In this document: in pieces, positions 8,899 through 18,172 of the stretch
How the letters are laid out: every line of letters begins with the position of its first letter
How positions within the stretch are numbered: position 1 is the first letter of the stretch
Assembly (NCBI RefSeq): GCF_900156805.1
Contig: NZ_FTOQ01000012.1
Location: 1 to 64,000, forward strand
Direction: 5' to 3'
DNA from: Roseivivax lentus
GTDB lineage: Bacteria > Pseudomonadota > Alphaproteobacteria > Rhodobacterales > Rhodobacteraceae
Length of the DNA stretch: 64,000 bases
Program-made: the position numbers and the translations under genes
Notes under the pieces: generated by a model
Seen by the model: the letters and a program-made list of their open reading frames with translations, nothing else
Database searches by the model: none
What the model was told of the DNA's origin: nothing

Positions 8899-10218
8899 TC
8901 AGATGGTTGCGGTGATCGCCCGGTCGAGCTTGTCAACCAGCTCGTCGAGCTGCGCATCCTCGATGATGAAGGGCGGGGCGAGCAGGATGTGATCGCCGGT
9001 CTTGCCGTCGATCGTGCCCGACATCGGGTAGCAGATCAGCCCTTCGTTGAAGGCCGCCTTCTTCAGCGCCGCGCCGAGCTTGCGCGCCGGATCGAAGGGC
9101 GCCTTGGTGTCGCGGTCGGCGACCAGCTCGATGCCGCGAAAGAGCCCGCGGCCCCGGATGTCGCCCACATGCGGATGCTGGCCGAAGCGGTCCTCGAGGC
9201 GCGTCACGAGCTTGTCGCCCTGTTCTTTGACGCGCGCGATCAGCCCCCGGTTCAGGATGGCGCTGACGACCGCATGACCGGCGGCGGCGGCGGCGGGATG
9301 CCCGAGATAGGTATGCCCGTGCTGGAAAAAGCCCGATCCGTCGGCGAGGGTCTGGTAGATCTCGGCGGTGCAGAGCATCGCGCCGATGGGCTGGTAGCCC
9401 GCGCCGAGTCCCTTGGCGATGCACAGGATGTCGGGCGCGATGCCGTCCTGTTCGCAGGCAAAGAGGCTGCCGGTCCGGCCCATCCCGCACATGACCTCGT
9501 CGAGGATCAGCAGGATGCCGTACTTGTCGCAGATCTCGCGGATGCGCTTGAAATAGCCGGGGGCGGGGGCGAGGGCGCCCGCGGTCGCCCCGACGACCGG
9601 CTCGGCCATGAAGGCCATGACCGTGTCGGGGCCGACGCGCAGCAGTTCGTCTTCCAGCGCCTGCGCGGCGCGTGCCCCGTATTCCTCGGCGCTTTCGTCG
9701 TCGCGGCGGTAGCGGTATTCGTAGCAGGGATCGATATGGCTCACGTCGAGCAGCAGCGGGCCGAATTGCTGGCGGCGCCACTCGTTGCCGCCCGCCGAGA
9801 GCGCGCCGATGGTGTTGCCGTGATAGCTTTGCTTGCGGGCGATGAGACGGCCGCGCCCGGGTTCGCCCTTTTCGACCCAGTATTGCCGCGCGAGCTTGAT
9901 CGCGGCCTCGGTGGCCTCGGACCCGCCGGAGACGAGATAGACGCGGTCGAGATCGCCCGGCGCGTGTTCGATCAGCAGATCCGCCAGCTTCTCGGCGGGC
10001 TCCGAGGTGAAAAAGCCGGTATGCGCGAAGGCCAGCTGTTCGAGCTGCGCCTCGATGGCCGCGGTCACGTCTGCATCGCCGTGGCCGAGGCAGGATACGG
10101 CGGCCCCGCCCGAGCCGTCGAGATAGCGCTTGCCGCTGTCGTCGATCAGGTAACAGCCCTCGCCGCCGACCGCGCGGGGCGGTGTGGCGTGACAATGACG
10201 GGAGAAGATATGCGACAT
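8899..10218 (-). CDS. Class III PLP aminotransferase
   Basis: A 439-residue fold-type I aminotransferase of the omega-aminotransferase group. The start MSHIFSRHCHATPP has a GGAAGG ribosome site. Visible family features are the ILDEVMCGMGRTGS active-site aspartate block, the AKGLGAGYQPIGA segment with the PLP-binding lysine, and GHTYLGHPAAAAA. Substrate specificity cannot be read; related enzymes use diamines, beta-amino acids or taurine. It sits 170 bases downstream of the GABA transaminase gene and just upstream of the glutamate-synthase-like gene. This makes a small unit for removing amino groups from imported omega-amino compounds. Confidence 0.88.
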   Translation of the reverse strand: MSHIFSRHCHATPPRAVGGEGCYLIDDSGKRYLDGSGGAAVSCLGHGDADVTAAIEAQLEQLAFAHTGFFTSEPAEKLADLLIEHAPGDLDRVYLVSGGSEATEAAIKLARQYWVEKGEPGRGRLIARKQSYHGNTIGALSAGGNEWRRQQFGPLLLDVSHIDPCYEYRYRRDDESAEEYGARAAQALEDELLRVGPDTVMAFMAEPVVGATAGALAPAPGYFKRIREICDKYGILLILDEVMCGMGRTGSLFACEQDGIAPDILCIAKGLGAGYQPIGAMLCTAEIYQTLADGSGFFQHGHTYLGHPAAAAAGHAVVSAILNRGLIARVKEQGDKLVTRLEDRFGQHPHVGDIRGRGLFRGIELVADRDTKAPFDPARKLGAALKKAAFNEGLICYPMSGTIDGKTGDHILLAPPFIIEDAQLDELVDKLDRAITATI

Positions 10219-10388
10219 CTTTCGCCTTCCTGCACCGGCTTCAGGGCGCTCTTGGGGGAACGTTCCCACCCACGATAGGCAAAGGCGTCGGGCGCGTAAA
10301 CAACTGTGCCGCTTCGGTTCGCAGCGGGGGGAAGGCCGGTCTGCAGCGCGTGCGGGACGCTGCAGACCGGTTGCGCGGAGTTGGGGAT

Positions 10389-11870
10389 TTACTCCGCGGC
10401 AATCGCGTGTTCGGCGGCGATGGCATCGGCGAGCGCGGCCTCGAACATGGCAAGGCCCTCCTCGATGATCGCATCCGACGCGGTCAGCGGCACCATGATG
10501 CGCAGCGCGTTGCCGTGCATGCCGCAGGACAGCAGGATCAGCCCGCGCTTGAGCGCATGGGCGATGACCGACTTGGTGAAGGCCGCATCGGGGGTCGCCA
10601 TGTCGAAATCGGTGACGAACTCGACCGCCAGCATCGCGCCCAGACCGCGGATGTCCCACATCCGGTAGGGGGCCGTGCGCGCGCCGATCTCGGCGAAGCG
10701 GGCGCGGAAGGTCTCGCCCAGCTGGGTGGAGCGGGCCAGAAGGCCCTCGGCCTCGATAGCCTCGATCGCCGCCAGCGCTGCGGCGCAGGCCACGGGGTTG
10801 CCGCCATAGGTGCCGCCCAGACCGCCGGGGATCGGCGCATCCATCACTTCGGCGCGGCCGATGACACCGGCCACCGGGTAGCCGCCCGCCATGGACTTCG
10901 CCACGGTGATGAGGTCAGGCACGACGCCCGAATGCTCGATGGCGAACCAGGTGCCGGTGCGGCCGAAGCCTGCCTGGATCTCGTCGGCGATGAGCAGGAT
11001 GCCGTGCTTGTCGCAGATCGCGCGCAGCGCCTGCAGCATCTCGGCGGGCACGGGCACGTAGCCGCCTTCACCCAGCACGGGCTCGATGATCATGGCCGCG
11101 ATGCGCGAGGGATCGGCATCGGTCAGCATCAGCGTCTCGAGGCCCTTGAGCGCATCCTCGACCGTCACGCCGTTGCGGGCATCGGGGAAGGGGGCGCGGA
11201 AGATGTCGGACGGGAAGGGACCCACGTCCTTCTTGTAGGGCGCGATCTTGCCGGTCATGCCGAGCGTCAAGAGCGTGCGGCCGTGATAGCCGCCCGAGAA
11301 CGCGATGACGCCGGGGCGCCCGGTATGGGCGCGGGCGATCTTCACGGCGTTCTCGACCGCTTCGGCGCCGGTGGTCACGAGCAGCGACTTCTTGGCGAAA
11401 TCGCCCGGTGCCAGCGCGTTCAGCTTTTCGGCGAGCGCCACGTAGGGCTCGTAGGGGACGACCTGGAAGGAGGTGTGCGTATAGCGGTCTTCCTGCGCCT
11501 TGGCGGCGGCGATGACGCCGGGGTGACGGTGACCGGTGTTCAGGACCGCGATGCCGCCGGCGAAATCGATGTAGCGGTTGCCCTCGACATCCCACAGCTC
11601 CGCGTTCTCGGCATGGGCGGCGAAGACGGGGGCCGCGGAGGCGACGCCGCGCGGCACGGCCGCGTTCTTGCGCGCCAGAAGCGCCGCGTTCGTGGTGGCC
11701 GAAGCGACCTGCGCGCTGGCGGAGGCGAGCGCGGTGCTCATCGCCGTCTCGGCGATGTTGGCCTGACGCACGGGCGCCGCCGTCTCGGTCTTGGCCTCGG
11801 TCTTTGCGGCCTTCGTGGTCTTCGCGGTCTGGGCCTTGGAACGGGTGGTCTTCCGGGTGGTCTTGGTCAT
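10389..11870 (-). CDS. gabT: 4-aminobutyrate transaminase with Lys/Thr/Ala-rich N-terminal extension
   Basis: A 493-residue class III transaminase that converts GABA and 2-oxoglutarate to succinate semialdehyde and glutamate. The catalytic domain is typical: EGNRYIDFAGGIAVLNTGHRHP, IADEIQAGFGRTG, AKSMAGGYP with the Schiff-base lysine, and PGGLGGTYGGNP. The odd part is residues 1-43, a low-complexity K/T/A/R-rich segment resembling histone- or phasin-like tails. A start at residue 44 would give a standard protein, but the long start has a GGAG site eight bases upstream and a strong promoter at the right distance. The gene is divergent from the PuuR-like regulator, as expected for GABA/polyamine control. 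Confidence 0.92.
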   Translation of the reverse strand: MTKTTRKTTRSKAQTAKTTKAAKTEAKTETAAPVRQANIAETAMSTALASASAQVASATTNAALLARKNAAVPRGVASAAPVFAAHAENAELWDVEGNRYIDFAGGIAVLNTGHRHPGVIAAAKAQEDRYTHTSFQVVPYEPYVALAEKLNALAPGDFAKKSLLVTTGAEAVENAVKIARAHTGRPGVIAFSGGYHGRTLLTLGMTGKIAPYKKDVGPFPSDIFRAPFPDARNGVTVEDALKGLETLMLTDADPSRIAAMIIEPVLGEGGYVPVPAEMLQALRAICDKHGILLIADEIQAGFGRTGTWFAIEHSGVVPDLITVAKSMAGGYPVAGVIGRAEVMDAPIPGGLGGTYGGNPVACAAALAAIEAIEAEGLLARSTQLGETFRARFAEIGARTAPYRMWDIRGLGAMLAVEFVTDFDMATPDAAFTKSVIAHALKRGLILLSCGMHGNALRIMVPLTASDAIIEEGLAMFEAALADAIAAEHAIAAE

Positions 11871-11906
11871 GGCACGCTCCGGCGTGAAAAGGGTCAGATG
11901 AGAAAA

Positions 11907-11934
11907 TCCATACGCCGCTTAATATAATTGTCAA
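11907..11934 (-). promoter_or_regulatory. Sigma70-type promoter of gabT
   Basis: On the minus strand a perfect TTGACA (11929-11934) and TATGGA (11907-11912) are separated by 16 bases. They lie about 40 bases upstream of the long gabT start. The spacer is AT-rich (ATTATATTAA) and could hold the binding site of the divergent XRE-cupin regulator. The position supports the long start, since the transcript would begin before it. Confidence 0.6.
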
Positions 11935-12017
11935 TCGACGATTTCACGCAGCAGCGCACCGGCTGAAAGACGCCGAAAGGCCCCGTTCGGGTAAGCCGCC
12001 TTTGCGCAAAACACCCA

Positions 12018-12048
12018 TTGACCCGCGCTGCGCCCCGGCGCTTAATAA
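12018..12048 (+). promoter_or_regulatory. Candidate promoter of the XRE-cupin regulator gene
   Basis: TTGACC at 12018-12023 and an AT-rich hexamer TTAATA at 12042-12047 are separated by 18 bases. The start codon follows about 30 bases later. The spacing is slightly long, so this is a moderate-confidence call. Confidence 0.4.
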
Positions 12049-12077
12049 ATCAACCGGGCGATTAGCAAGGAGTTCGA

Positions 12078-12647
12078 ATGGACGTCGGAGGCCGATTGAG
12101 GGCAGTGAGGGAGGCGCGCAGGATGTCCCAGCGCGACCTGGCGGCACGGGCCGGCATGACCAACGGTGCCATTTCGCTGATCGAGCAGAACAAGTCGAGC
12201 CCGTCGGTCTCTTCGCTCAAGGCGCTGCTCGATGCGATCCCGATGACCATGTCGGAATTCTTCTCCGAGGTCGAAGGCTCCGAACCCTCGAAATACTTCT
12301 ACAGTCAAAGCGACTTCGTCGAGTTGTCGCCGCAGGACATGGGCATGGGCGAGACCGCCGCGCGGGTATCCCTGCGCCAGCTCGGCAATGCCGTCGATCA
12401 CAGCCTGCAGGTGCTGCACGAACATTACCCGCCGGGCGCCGATACCGGCCCCGACATGCTGAGCCATCAGGGCGAAGAGGCGGGAATCGTCGTCTCAGGC
12501 ATCATCAAAATCACCGTCGACGACCAGGAGCGGGTGCTCAATCCCGGGGAGGGCTACCTCTTCGACAGCCGCTTACCGCACAGATTTCAGAACATCGGTG
12601 ACGTTCCGTGCGTCATTATCAGCGCCTGCACGCCGCCGAGCTTCTGA
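12078..12647 (+). CDS. XRE-family regulator with cupin sensor domain (PuuR-like)
   Basis: A 189-residue regulator. An HTH_XRE domain at about residues 3-62 (GRLRAVREARRMSQRDLAARAG, GAISLIEQNKSSPSVSSL) is joined to a C-terminal cupin at about 110-185 (EEAGIVVSGIIKITVDD, PGEGYLFDSRLPHRFQN). This architecture is that of PuuR and related repressors of polyamine and GABA catabolism; the cupin senses the ligand. It is divergent from gabT and directly upstream of the TAXI-TRAP and amide-enzyme cluster, so it probably controls both directions. An AAGGAG site precedes the ATG. Confidence 0.9.
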   Translation: MDVGGRLRAVREARRMSQRDLAARAGMTNGAISLIEQNKSSPSVSSLKALLDAIPMTMSEFFSEVEGSEPSKYFYSQSDFVELSPQDMGMGETAARVSLRQLGNAVDHSLQVLHEHYPPGADTGPDMLSHQGEEAGIVVSGIIKITVDDQERVLNPGEGYLFDSRLPHRFQNIGDVPCVIISACTPPSF

Positions 12648-12743
12648 GATTTGCAATCCTCCGGGAAGGCTCCTAGCCTGCCCGGTACCAGAACCCGGCG
12701 CGTCAGATGCCGGGCCCAAATTTATCGAATGGGAGAAATTCGT

Positions 12744-13700
12744 ATGAAGACGATCAGAACCGCCGCTTTCTCGACAATCGCGCTGATGGCCGCCTCCGGC
12801 GCCTCCGCGCAGGAATTCATCACCATCGGCACCGGCGGCCAGACCGGCGTTTACTACGTGGTCGGCCAGTCCATCTGCCGCCTGGTGAACCGCGGCACCG
12901 AGGAGCACGGCCTGCAATGCACCGCCCCCTCGACCGGCGGCTCGGTCGCGAACATCAACGCGATCAAGGCAGGCGACCAGACCATGGGCGTCGCGCAGTC
13001 GGACCAGCAATATTACGGCTATAACGGCGAGCAGAGCTTCGAGGAGCCCATCGAGGAGCTGCGCGCGGTCTTCTCTGTCCACCCCGAGCCCTTCACCGTC
13101 GTCGCCCGCGGCGATTCGGGCATCGCGACCTTCGACGACCTCAAGGGCAAGCGCGTGAACATCGGCAACCCGGGCTCCGGCCAGCGGGCGACGATGGACG
13201 TGGTGATGGAAGCCGCCGGCATGACCGCCAGCGATTTCTCGCTCGCCTCCGAGCTGAAGGCGACCGAGCAGGCGCAGGCGCTTTGCGACAACAAGATCGA
13301 CGCCTTCGTCTACCAGGTCGGCCATCCGAACGGCTCCATCCAGGAAGCGTTCTCGTCCTGCGACGCGCAGTTCGTGGCGGTCACCGGCGATTACATCGAC
13401 AGCCTGGTCGACTCGAATGCCTTCTACGCGACCGCGACCATCCCGGCCTCGCTCTATGAAGGCATCGAGGAAGACACCCCGACCTTCGGTGTGCGCGCGA
13501 CCTTCGTGTCCTCGTCCAACGTGTCCGAAGACACCGTCTACACCGTGGTGAAGGCCGTCTTCGACAATTTCGACCGCTTCAAGCGCCTGCACCCGGCTTT
13601 CAGCAACCTCGACCAGGAAGAGATGATCTCGGCCGGTCTGTCGGCGCCGCTGCATGACGGTGCGGCCAAGTATTACCGCGAAATGGGCTGGATGGAGTAA
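12744..13700 (+). CDS. TRAP transporter substrate-binding protein, TAXI family
   Basis: A 318-residue periplasmic receptor of the TAXI (TRAP-associated extracytoplasmic immunogenic) class. It has a signal peptide (residues 1-21, ASA-Q) followed by the diagnostic ITIGTGGQTGVYYVVGQSICRLVN. Later come TAPSTGGSVANINAIKAGDQTMGVAQSD and GNPGSGQRATMDVVMEAAG. TAXI receptors pair with fused permeases, and one follows here. Start chosen at 12744: GGGAG lies eight bases upstream and the signal peptide begins there. Amino acids and dicarboxylates are known ligands of the class; the ligand here may be the substrate of the downstream amide enzymes (inference). Confidence 0.93.
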   Translation: MKTIRTAAFSTIALMAASGASAQEFITIGTGGQTGVYYVVGQSICRLVNRGTEEHGLQCTAPSTGGSVANINAIKAGDQTMGVAQSDQQYYGYNGEQSFEEPIEELRAVFSVHPEPFTVVARGDSGIATFDDLKGKRVNIGNPGSGQRATMDVVMEAAGMTASDFSLASELKATEQAQALCDNKIDAFVYQVGHPNGSIQEAFSSCDAQFVAVTGDYIDSLVDSNAFYATATIPASLYEGIEEDTPTFGVRATFVSSSNVSEDTVYTVVKAVFDNFDRFKRLHPAFSNLDQEEMISAGLSAPLHDGAAKYYREMGWME

Positions 13701-13719
13701 TCGCTCCACCCTGATGCCG

Positions 13720-13777
13720 CGGGCCCGGAACCACGGGCCCGAGACAAGGGGAGGGTCCGGCGCTGACGCGCCGGGCC
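13720..13777 (+). other. Two tandem intercistronic stem-loops after the TAXI receptor gene
   Basis: Two strong hairpins lie in the 178-base gap between receptor and permease genes. The first is a perfect 8-bp stem CGGGCCCG at 13720-13727 and 13734-13741. The second is a 10-bp stem with one G-T pair at 13754-13763 and 13768-13777. Neither has a T tract, so they are more likely mRNA-stabilising or partial-attenuation elements that let the receptor be made in excess over the permease than full terminators. Confidence 0.6.
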
Positions 13778-13878
13778 GCCCGTTCCGAGAATTCGATGCA
13801 GCGGTTTTCAAGAACAGACGGATCAGAGCGGACGCCTTGCGAAGAAGCCGCCGGTCCCACCGATAGGGAACAGGGATA

Positions 13879-16638
13879 ATGAGCGATCAGAAGAACCAGG
13901 GCCAGGCCGCGGCGGTCGAAAACCAGGCCGCCGGCAAGGCGGGCCTCAGCCAAGAAGAACTCGACGAACTGGTCGCTTCCTCCGATGCGGGTGGACGGTC
14001 GCCCTCGGGCCCGGTCGGCATCCTCATCATGCTCGTGGCGCTCGCGTGGTCGCTGTTCCAGCTTTGGATCGCCTCGCCCATCCCGTTCATGGTTGGCTGG
14101 GGCGTCTTCAACGACACCGAAGCGCGCGCCTTCCACCTCGCCTTCGCGATTTTCCTCGGCTTTCTCGCCTATCCCGCCGCGCGCACGCCGTTCCAGCTGA
14201 CGCTCGGCATCCTCGTGCCGCTGGTCCTGACGGGCCTCTTCTGGCTCGGGGCCGATGCGGGCACCGGCTGGTGGATCCCCATCGTGGGCCTTGCGGTGAT
14301 CGCGGGCGTGGCGCTCGGCTCGCCCAAGGACCGGGTGCCGGTCTGGGAATGGGCCATGGCCATCGCCGGCGCGGCCACCGCGCTTTACATCTTCTTCGCC
14401 TATGAGGGCATCGCGACCCGCGTCGGCGCGCCCATCCAGCAGGACCTGATCGTCGGCGCCATCGGCCTGATGCTGCTTCTGGAAGCCACGCGCCGGTCGC
14501 TCGGCCCCGCGCTGATGATCGTGGCGACGGTCTTCCTGTGCTATACCTTCCTCGGCCCCTACATGCCGCAGCTCATCGCCCACAGCCAGAAATCGCTGGG
14601 CGTCGTGGTCAACCACCAGTGGATCACCACCGAGGGCGTCTTCGGCATCGCGCTCGGCGTCTCGACCTCGTTCGTGTTCCTGTTCGTTCTGTTCGGCTCG
14701 CTGCTCGACAAGGCGGGGGCCGGGAATTACTTCATCCAGGTGGCGTTCTCGCTGATGGGTCACATGCGCGGCGGCCCGGCGAAGGCGGCGGTCGTGTCCT
14801 CGGCCATGACCGGCCTCATCTCGGGCTCGTCCATCGCCAACGTGGTGACCACCGGCACCTTCACCATCCCGCTGATGAAGAAGGTGGGCTTTTCGTCCGA
14901 AAAGGCGGGCGCGGTCGAGGTGGCCTCGTCGGTGAACGGCCAGATCATGCCGCCCGTCATGGGCGCCGCGGCCTTCCTCATGGTCGAATATGTGGGCATT
15001 CCCTATTTCGACGTGGTCAAGCACGCCTTTCTGCCGGCGGTCATTTCCTACATCGCCCTCGTCTACATCGTGCATCTGGAGGCGATGAAGCAGAACATGC
15101 AGGGCCTGCCGCGGGCCTACACGCCCAAGCCCATCGTGCAGCGCCTGATCGGCATCGCCTTCATCGTGGGCTTCATCTGTGCGCTGAGCTTCGCGGTCTA
15201 TTACGGCATGGGCTGGGTCCGCGTCGTCTTCCCCGACACGGCGGGCTACATCATCTTCGTCTTCCTGACGCTCGTCTATATGGGCCTGCTCTACATCGCC
15301 TCGAAAGAGGAGATCCCGACGCTGGAGAAGGACAGCGAGGAGCCGCAGGTGCTGCCCCTGCCGGGACCGACCGTGCGGTCGGGTCTGCACTTCATCCTGC
15401 CGGTCGTGGTGCTTGTCTGGGCGCTGATGGTCGACCGCCTGTCGCCCGGCCTCTCGGCCTTCTGGGCCGCGGCCTACATGATCTTCATCCTCGTGACCCA
15501 GCGGCCCCTGACCGCCCTGATGCGCGGCGAGAGCAACTTCGCCACCGAAACCACGCGCGGCTTCGTCGATCTGCTCGACGGTCTCGTGACCGGCGCGCGC
15601 AACATGATCGGCATCGGCATCGCCACGGCGACGGCGGGCATCATCGTCGGCGCGGTCAGCCAGACCGGCGTCGGATCGGCGCTGGCGGACGTGGTCGAGG
15701 TGCTCTCGGGCGGCAACATCATGGCCATCCTCGTGCTGACGGCGATCCTGTCGCTGATCCTCGGAATGGGTCTGCCGACGACGGCCAACTACATCGTCGT
15801 CTCGGCGCTTCTGGCCCCGATCATCGTCACGCTGGGCCAGCAGAACGGCCTCATCGTGCCGCTGATCGCCGTGCACCTCTTCGTCTTCTACTTCGGGATC
15901 ATGGCGGATGTGACGCCGCCCGTGGGCCTTGCCTCCTTCGCGGCGGCGGCGGTGTCGGGCGGCGATCCGATCCGCACCGGCGTGGTGGCGTTCTTCTACA
16001 GCCTGCGCACCGCCGCGCTGCCGTTCCTCTTCATCTTCAACACCGATCTGCTGTTGATCAACGTGGGCTGGGGGCAGGGAATATTCGTCTTCGTGACCGC
16101 GACGGTGGCCATGCTGCTCTTCGCGGCGGCCACGCAGGGCTGGTTCCTTGCCAAGAACCGCATCTACGAGACGCTGGCGCTGCTGCTCATCGCCTTCACG
16201 CTGTTCCGTCCGGGCTTCTGGATGGACATGGTGGCCCCGCCCTTCGAACGGGTCGCGCCCTCCAATATCGAGGAGGCGGCGATGCAGACGCCCGTGGGCG
16301 ACAACCTCAGGCTCGAAGTGTCGGGCGTGGACGAGGTCGGCGCGCCGATCACCTTCGTGGCGCTGCTGCCGATCAGCGAAGGCGACACGGGAGAGGACCG
16401 GCTGTTCAATTCGGGCCTTGAATACATCAAGGACGGCGACAGCGTGGTGATCGACAACGTGACCTTCGGCAGCCCCGCCGCCGAGGCCGGGTTCGACTGG
16501 GACCAGGTCGTAGAGGTGGTCCGCATGCCGGTGCCGCAACCGTCCAAATACTGGATGTTCCTGCCGGCCTTCGCGCTTCTGGCCATGGTCGTCTTCATGC
16601 AGCGCGGCCGCGGCCGGCCCGAACCGGCCACGGCCTGA
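13879..16638 (+). CDS. TAXI-type TRAP fused permease with C-terminal DUF3394-like domain
   Basis: A 919-residue membrane protein combining the small (4TM) and large (12TM) TRAP permease subunits in one chain. The large-subunit core shows SSAMTGLISGSSIANVVTTGTFTIPLMKK-type sequence around residues 305-335 and GMGLPTTANYIVVSALLAPI around 630-650. After the last transport helices comes a soluble stretch at about residues 795-890 followed by a final helix; this matches the DUF3394 extension of many proteobacterial TAXI permeases. The N-terminus (1-45) is polar and charged. It is preceded by two hairpins and followed at once by a Usp gene. Confidence 0.92.
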   Translation: MSDQKNQGQAAAVENQAAGKAGLSQEELDELVASSDAGGRSPSGPVGILIMLVALAWSLFQLWIASPIPFMVGWGVFNDTEARAFHLAFAIFLGFLAYPAARTPFQLTLGILVPLVLTGLFWLGADAGTGWWIPIVGLAVIAGVALGSPKDRVPVWEWAMAIAGAATALYIFFAYEGIATRVGAPIQQDLIVGAIGLMLLLEATRRSLGPALMIVATVFLCYTFLGPYMPQLIAHSQKSLGVVVNHQWITTEGVFGIALGVSTSFVFLFVLFGSLLDKAGAGNYFIQVAFSLMGHMRGGPAKAAVVSSAMTGLISGSSIANVVTTGTFTIPLMKKVGFSSEKAGAVEVASSVNGQIMPPVMGAAAFLMVEYVGIPYFDVVKHAFLPAVISYIALVYIVHLEAMKQNMQGLPRAYTPKPIVQRLIGIAFIVGFICALSFAVYYGMGWVRVVFPDTAGYIIFVFLTLVYMGLLYIASKEEIPTLEKDSEEPQVLPLPGPTVRSGLHFILPVVVLVWALMVDRLSPGLSAFWAAAYMIFILVTQRPLTALMRGESNFATETTRGFVDLLDGLVTGARNMIGIGIATATAGIIVGAVSQTGVGSALADVVEVLSGGNIMAILVLTAILSLILGMGLPTTANYIVVSALLAPIIVTLGQQNGLIVPLIAVHLFVFYFGIMADVTPPVGLASFAAAAVSGGDPIRTGVVAFFYSLRTAALPFLFIFNTDLLLINVGWGQGIFVFVTATVAMLLFAAATQGWFLAKNRIYETLALLLIAFTLFRPGFWMDMVAPPFERVAPSNIEEAAMQTPVGDNLRLEVSGVDEVGAPITFVALLPISEGDTGEDRLFNSGLEYIKDGDSVVIDNVTFGSPAAEAGFDWDQVVEVVRMPVPQPSKYWMFLPAFALLAMVVFMQRGRGRPEPATA

Positions 16639-16659
16639 GCCCCAGAAGGAGTGAAAGAC

Positions 16660-17085
16660 ATGTTCGACAAGGTGCTTCTTCCGGTCGACCTCAACCATCC
16701 CGCAAGCTGGGAGAAGGCCTTGCCCGCCGCACGGCGCTGCGTCAGCGACGCGGGCGAGATCCATCTTCTGGGCATCGTGCACGATCTGGGTTCGGCCATG
16801 ATCGCGTCCTTCCTGCCGGAGGGCTTCGAGAAGAAGGCGATGGAGACGCTGAAGCAGGGGCTTCTCGACCTCGCGGCCAAGGAGGAGGGGGCCCATGGCA
16901 AGCTCGAGGTACATGTGGCCCACGGACACATTCCCGAGACAATCCTGCGGGTGGCGGACCAAATCTCCGCCGATCTGGTTGTCATGGCGTCCCATCCGCC
17001 GCATGAGCTGCAGACGATGCTGGTAGGATCAAGCGCCGACAAGGTCGTGCGCCACGCCACCATCCCCGTTCTGGTTGTCCGATAG
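16660..17085 (+). CDS. Universal stress protein (UspA family) linked to TRAP permease
   Basis: A 141-residue single-domain Usp protein. It starts MFDKVLLPVDLNHPASWEKA and ends with the nucleotide-binding signature VGSSADKVVRHATIPVLVVR. A GTG at 16651 is in frame, but AGAAGGAG lies eight bases before the ATG at 16660, which I prefer. Usp proteins are often encoded beside TRAP permeases and, in the TeaABC system, bind ATP and modulate transport. A similar regulatory role is likely here. Confidence 0.9.
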   Translation: MFDKVLLPVDLNHPASWEKALPAARRCVSDAGEIHLLGIVHDLGSAMIASFLPEGFEKKAMETLKQGLLDLAAKEEGAHGKLEVHVAHGHIPETILRVADQISADLVVMASHPPHELQTMLVGSSADKVVRHATIPVLVVR

Positions 17086-17148
17086 ACGACCGACTTCGGC
17101 GGCGGGATCGTCCGCGCCGCCGCAACTCCCAAGGAGGCTTTGGCCTAT

Positions 17149-18117
17149 ATGACTCCCTTTGCAATTGCCGGTGTGCAGATGCATGTCTCAGCGCTTCACT
17201 CGAACGTGGAGGCCATGCGCCACCGCATCGACATCCTGATGGCGCGCTTCCCCTGGACCCAGATGGTCCTGTTTTCCGAACTGGCGCCCTACGGCCCGCT
17301 CGACCAATACGCCCAGCCCTTCCCGAACGATGCGCTGGCGCAGTTCCAGGAGGATGCCCGCCGCTACGGCATCTGGCTCATCCCCGGCTCGATGTTCGAG
17401 AAGATGCCCGACGGGCGCATCTTCAACACCTCCGTGGTGATCAATCCCGAGGGCGAGATCGTCCGCAAGTATTCCAAGATGTTCCCGTTCAAGCCCTATG
17501 AGCAGGGCATCGCCTCGGGCACCGATTTCTGCGTCTTCGACGTGCCCGACGTGGGCCGGTTCGGCCTGTCCATCTGCTACGACATGTGGTTCCCCGAGAC
17601 CACGCGCCAGCTGACCAGCCAGGGCGTCGAGGTGCTGCTGCACCCGGTGCTGACCGGCACCACCGACCGCGAGGCCGAGATCTCCATCGCCAAGGCCACG
17701 GCGGCGCAGTTCCAGTGCTACGTGATCGACGTGAACGGTCTGGGTGCAGGCGGCGTCGGCCGGTCGCTGGTGGTCGATCCCTCGTCCACGGTGCTGCACC
17801 AATCGGCGGGGCAGGAGGACATGTTCCCGATCGAGATCGACCTCGACATCGTCCGCCGCCAGCGGGAAACCGGCCTCAAGGGTCTCGGCCAGGTGCTGAA
17901 GAGCTTCCGCGACCGCGAGGCCGAATTCTCGGTCTATGACCGCACGAGCGGGGTCGACAGCTATCTCAACACGCTGGGTCCGCTGCAGACGCCGCACAAG
18001 GGCTCGCGCGCAGGCGTCGACATGGCCGATCCCCGCAGCGCGCTGGCGCAGGAACGGATCGCCGGGGACGCCACTCTGGCCGCACCGGTCTTCAAGGGCC
18101 GCACCGGCACCCACTGA
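17149..18117 (+). CDS. Carbon-nitrogen hydrolase (nitrilase superfamily amidase)
   Basis: A 322-residue nitrilase-fold enzyme with all three catalytic residues visible: Glu44 (FSELAPYG), Lys110 (RKYSKMFPF) and Cys143 (SICYDMWFPE). The superfamily cleaves amides, carbamoyl groups or nitriles; N-carbamoylputrescine amidohydrolase and omega-amidase are possible relatives. The ATG at 17149 is preceded by AAGGAGG (11 bases away); a TTG at 17140 is too close to that site. It lies between the TAXI importer and the decarboxylase, so it probably acts on the imported substrate or an intermediate made by its neighbours. Confidence 0.9.
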   Translation: MTPFAIAGVQMHVSALHSNVEAMRHRIDILMARFPWTQMVLFSELAPYGPLDQYAQPFPNDALAQFQEDARRYGIWLIPGSMFEKMPDGRIFNTSVVINPEGEIVRKYSKMFPFKPYEQGIASGTDFCVFDVPDVGRFGLSICYDMWFPETTRQLTSQGVEVLLHPVLTGTTDREAEISIAKATAAQFQCYVIDVNGLGAGGVGRSLVVDPSSTVLHQSAGQEDMFPIEIDLDIVRRQRETGLKGLGQVLKSFRDREAEFSVYDRTSGVDSYLNTLGPLQTPHKGSRAGVDMADPRSALAQERIAGDATLAAPVFKGRTGTH

Positions 18118-18172
18118 AACGAAACGGCACGTATCGCGCCCGGCACCATGACCGGGACAATGGAGGATCAAG

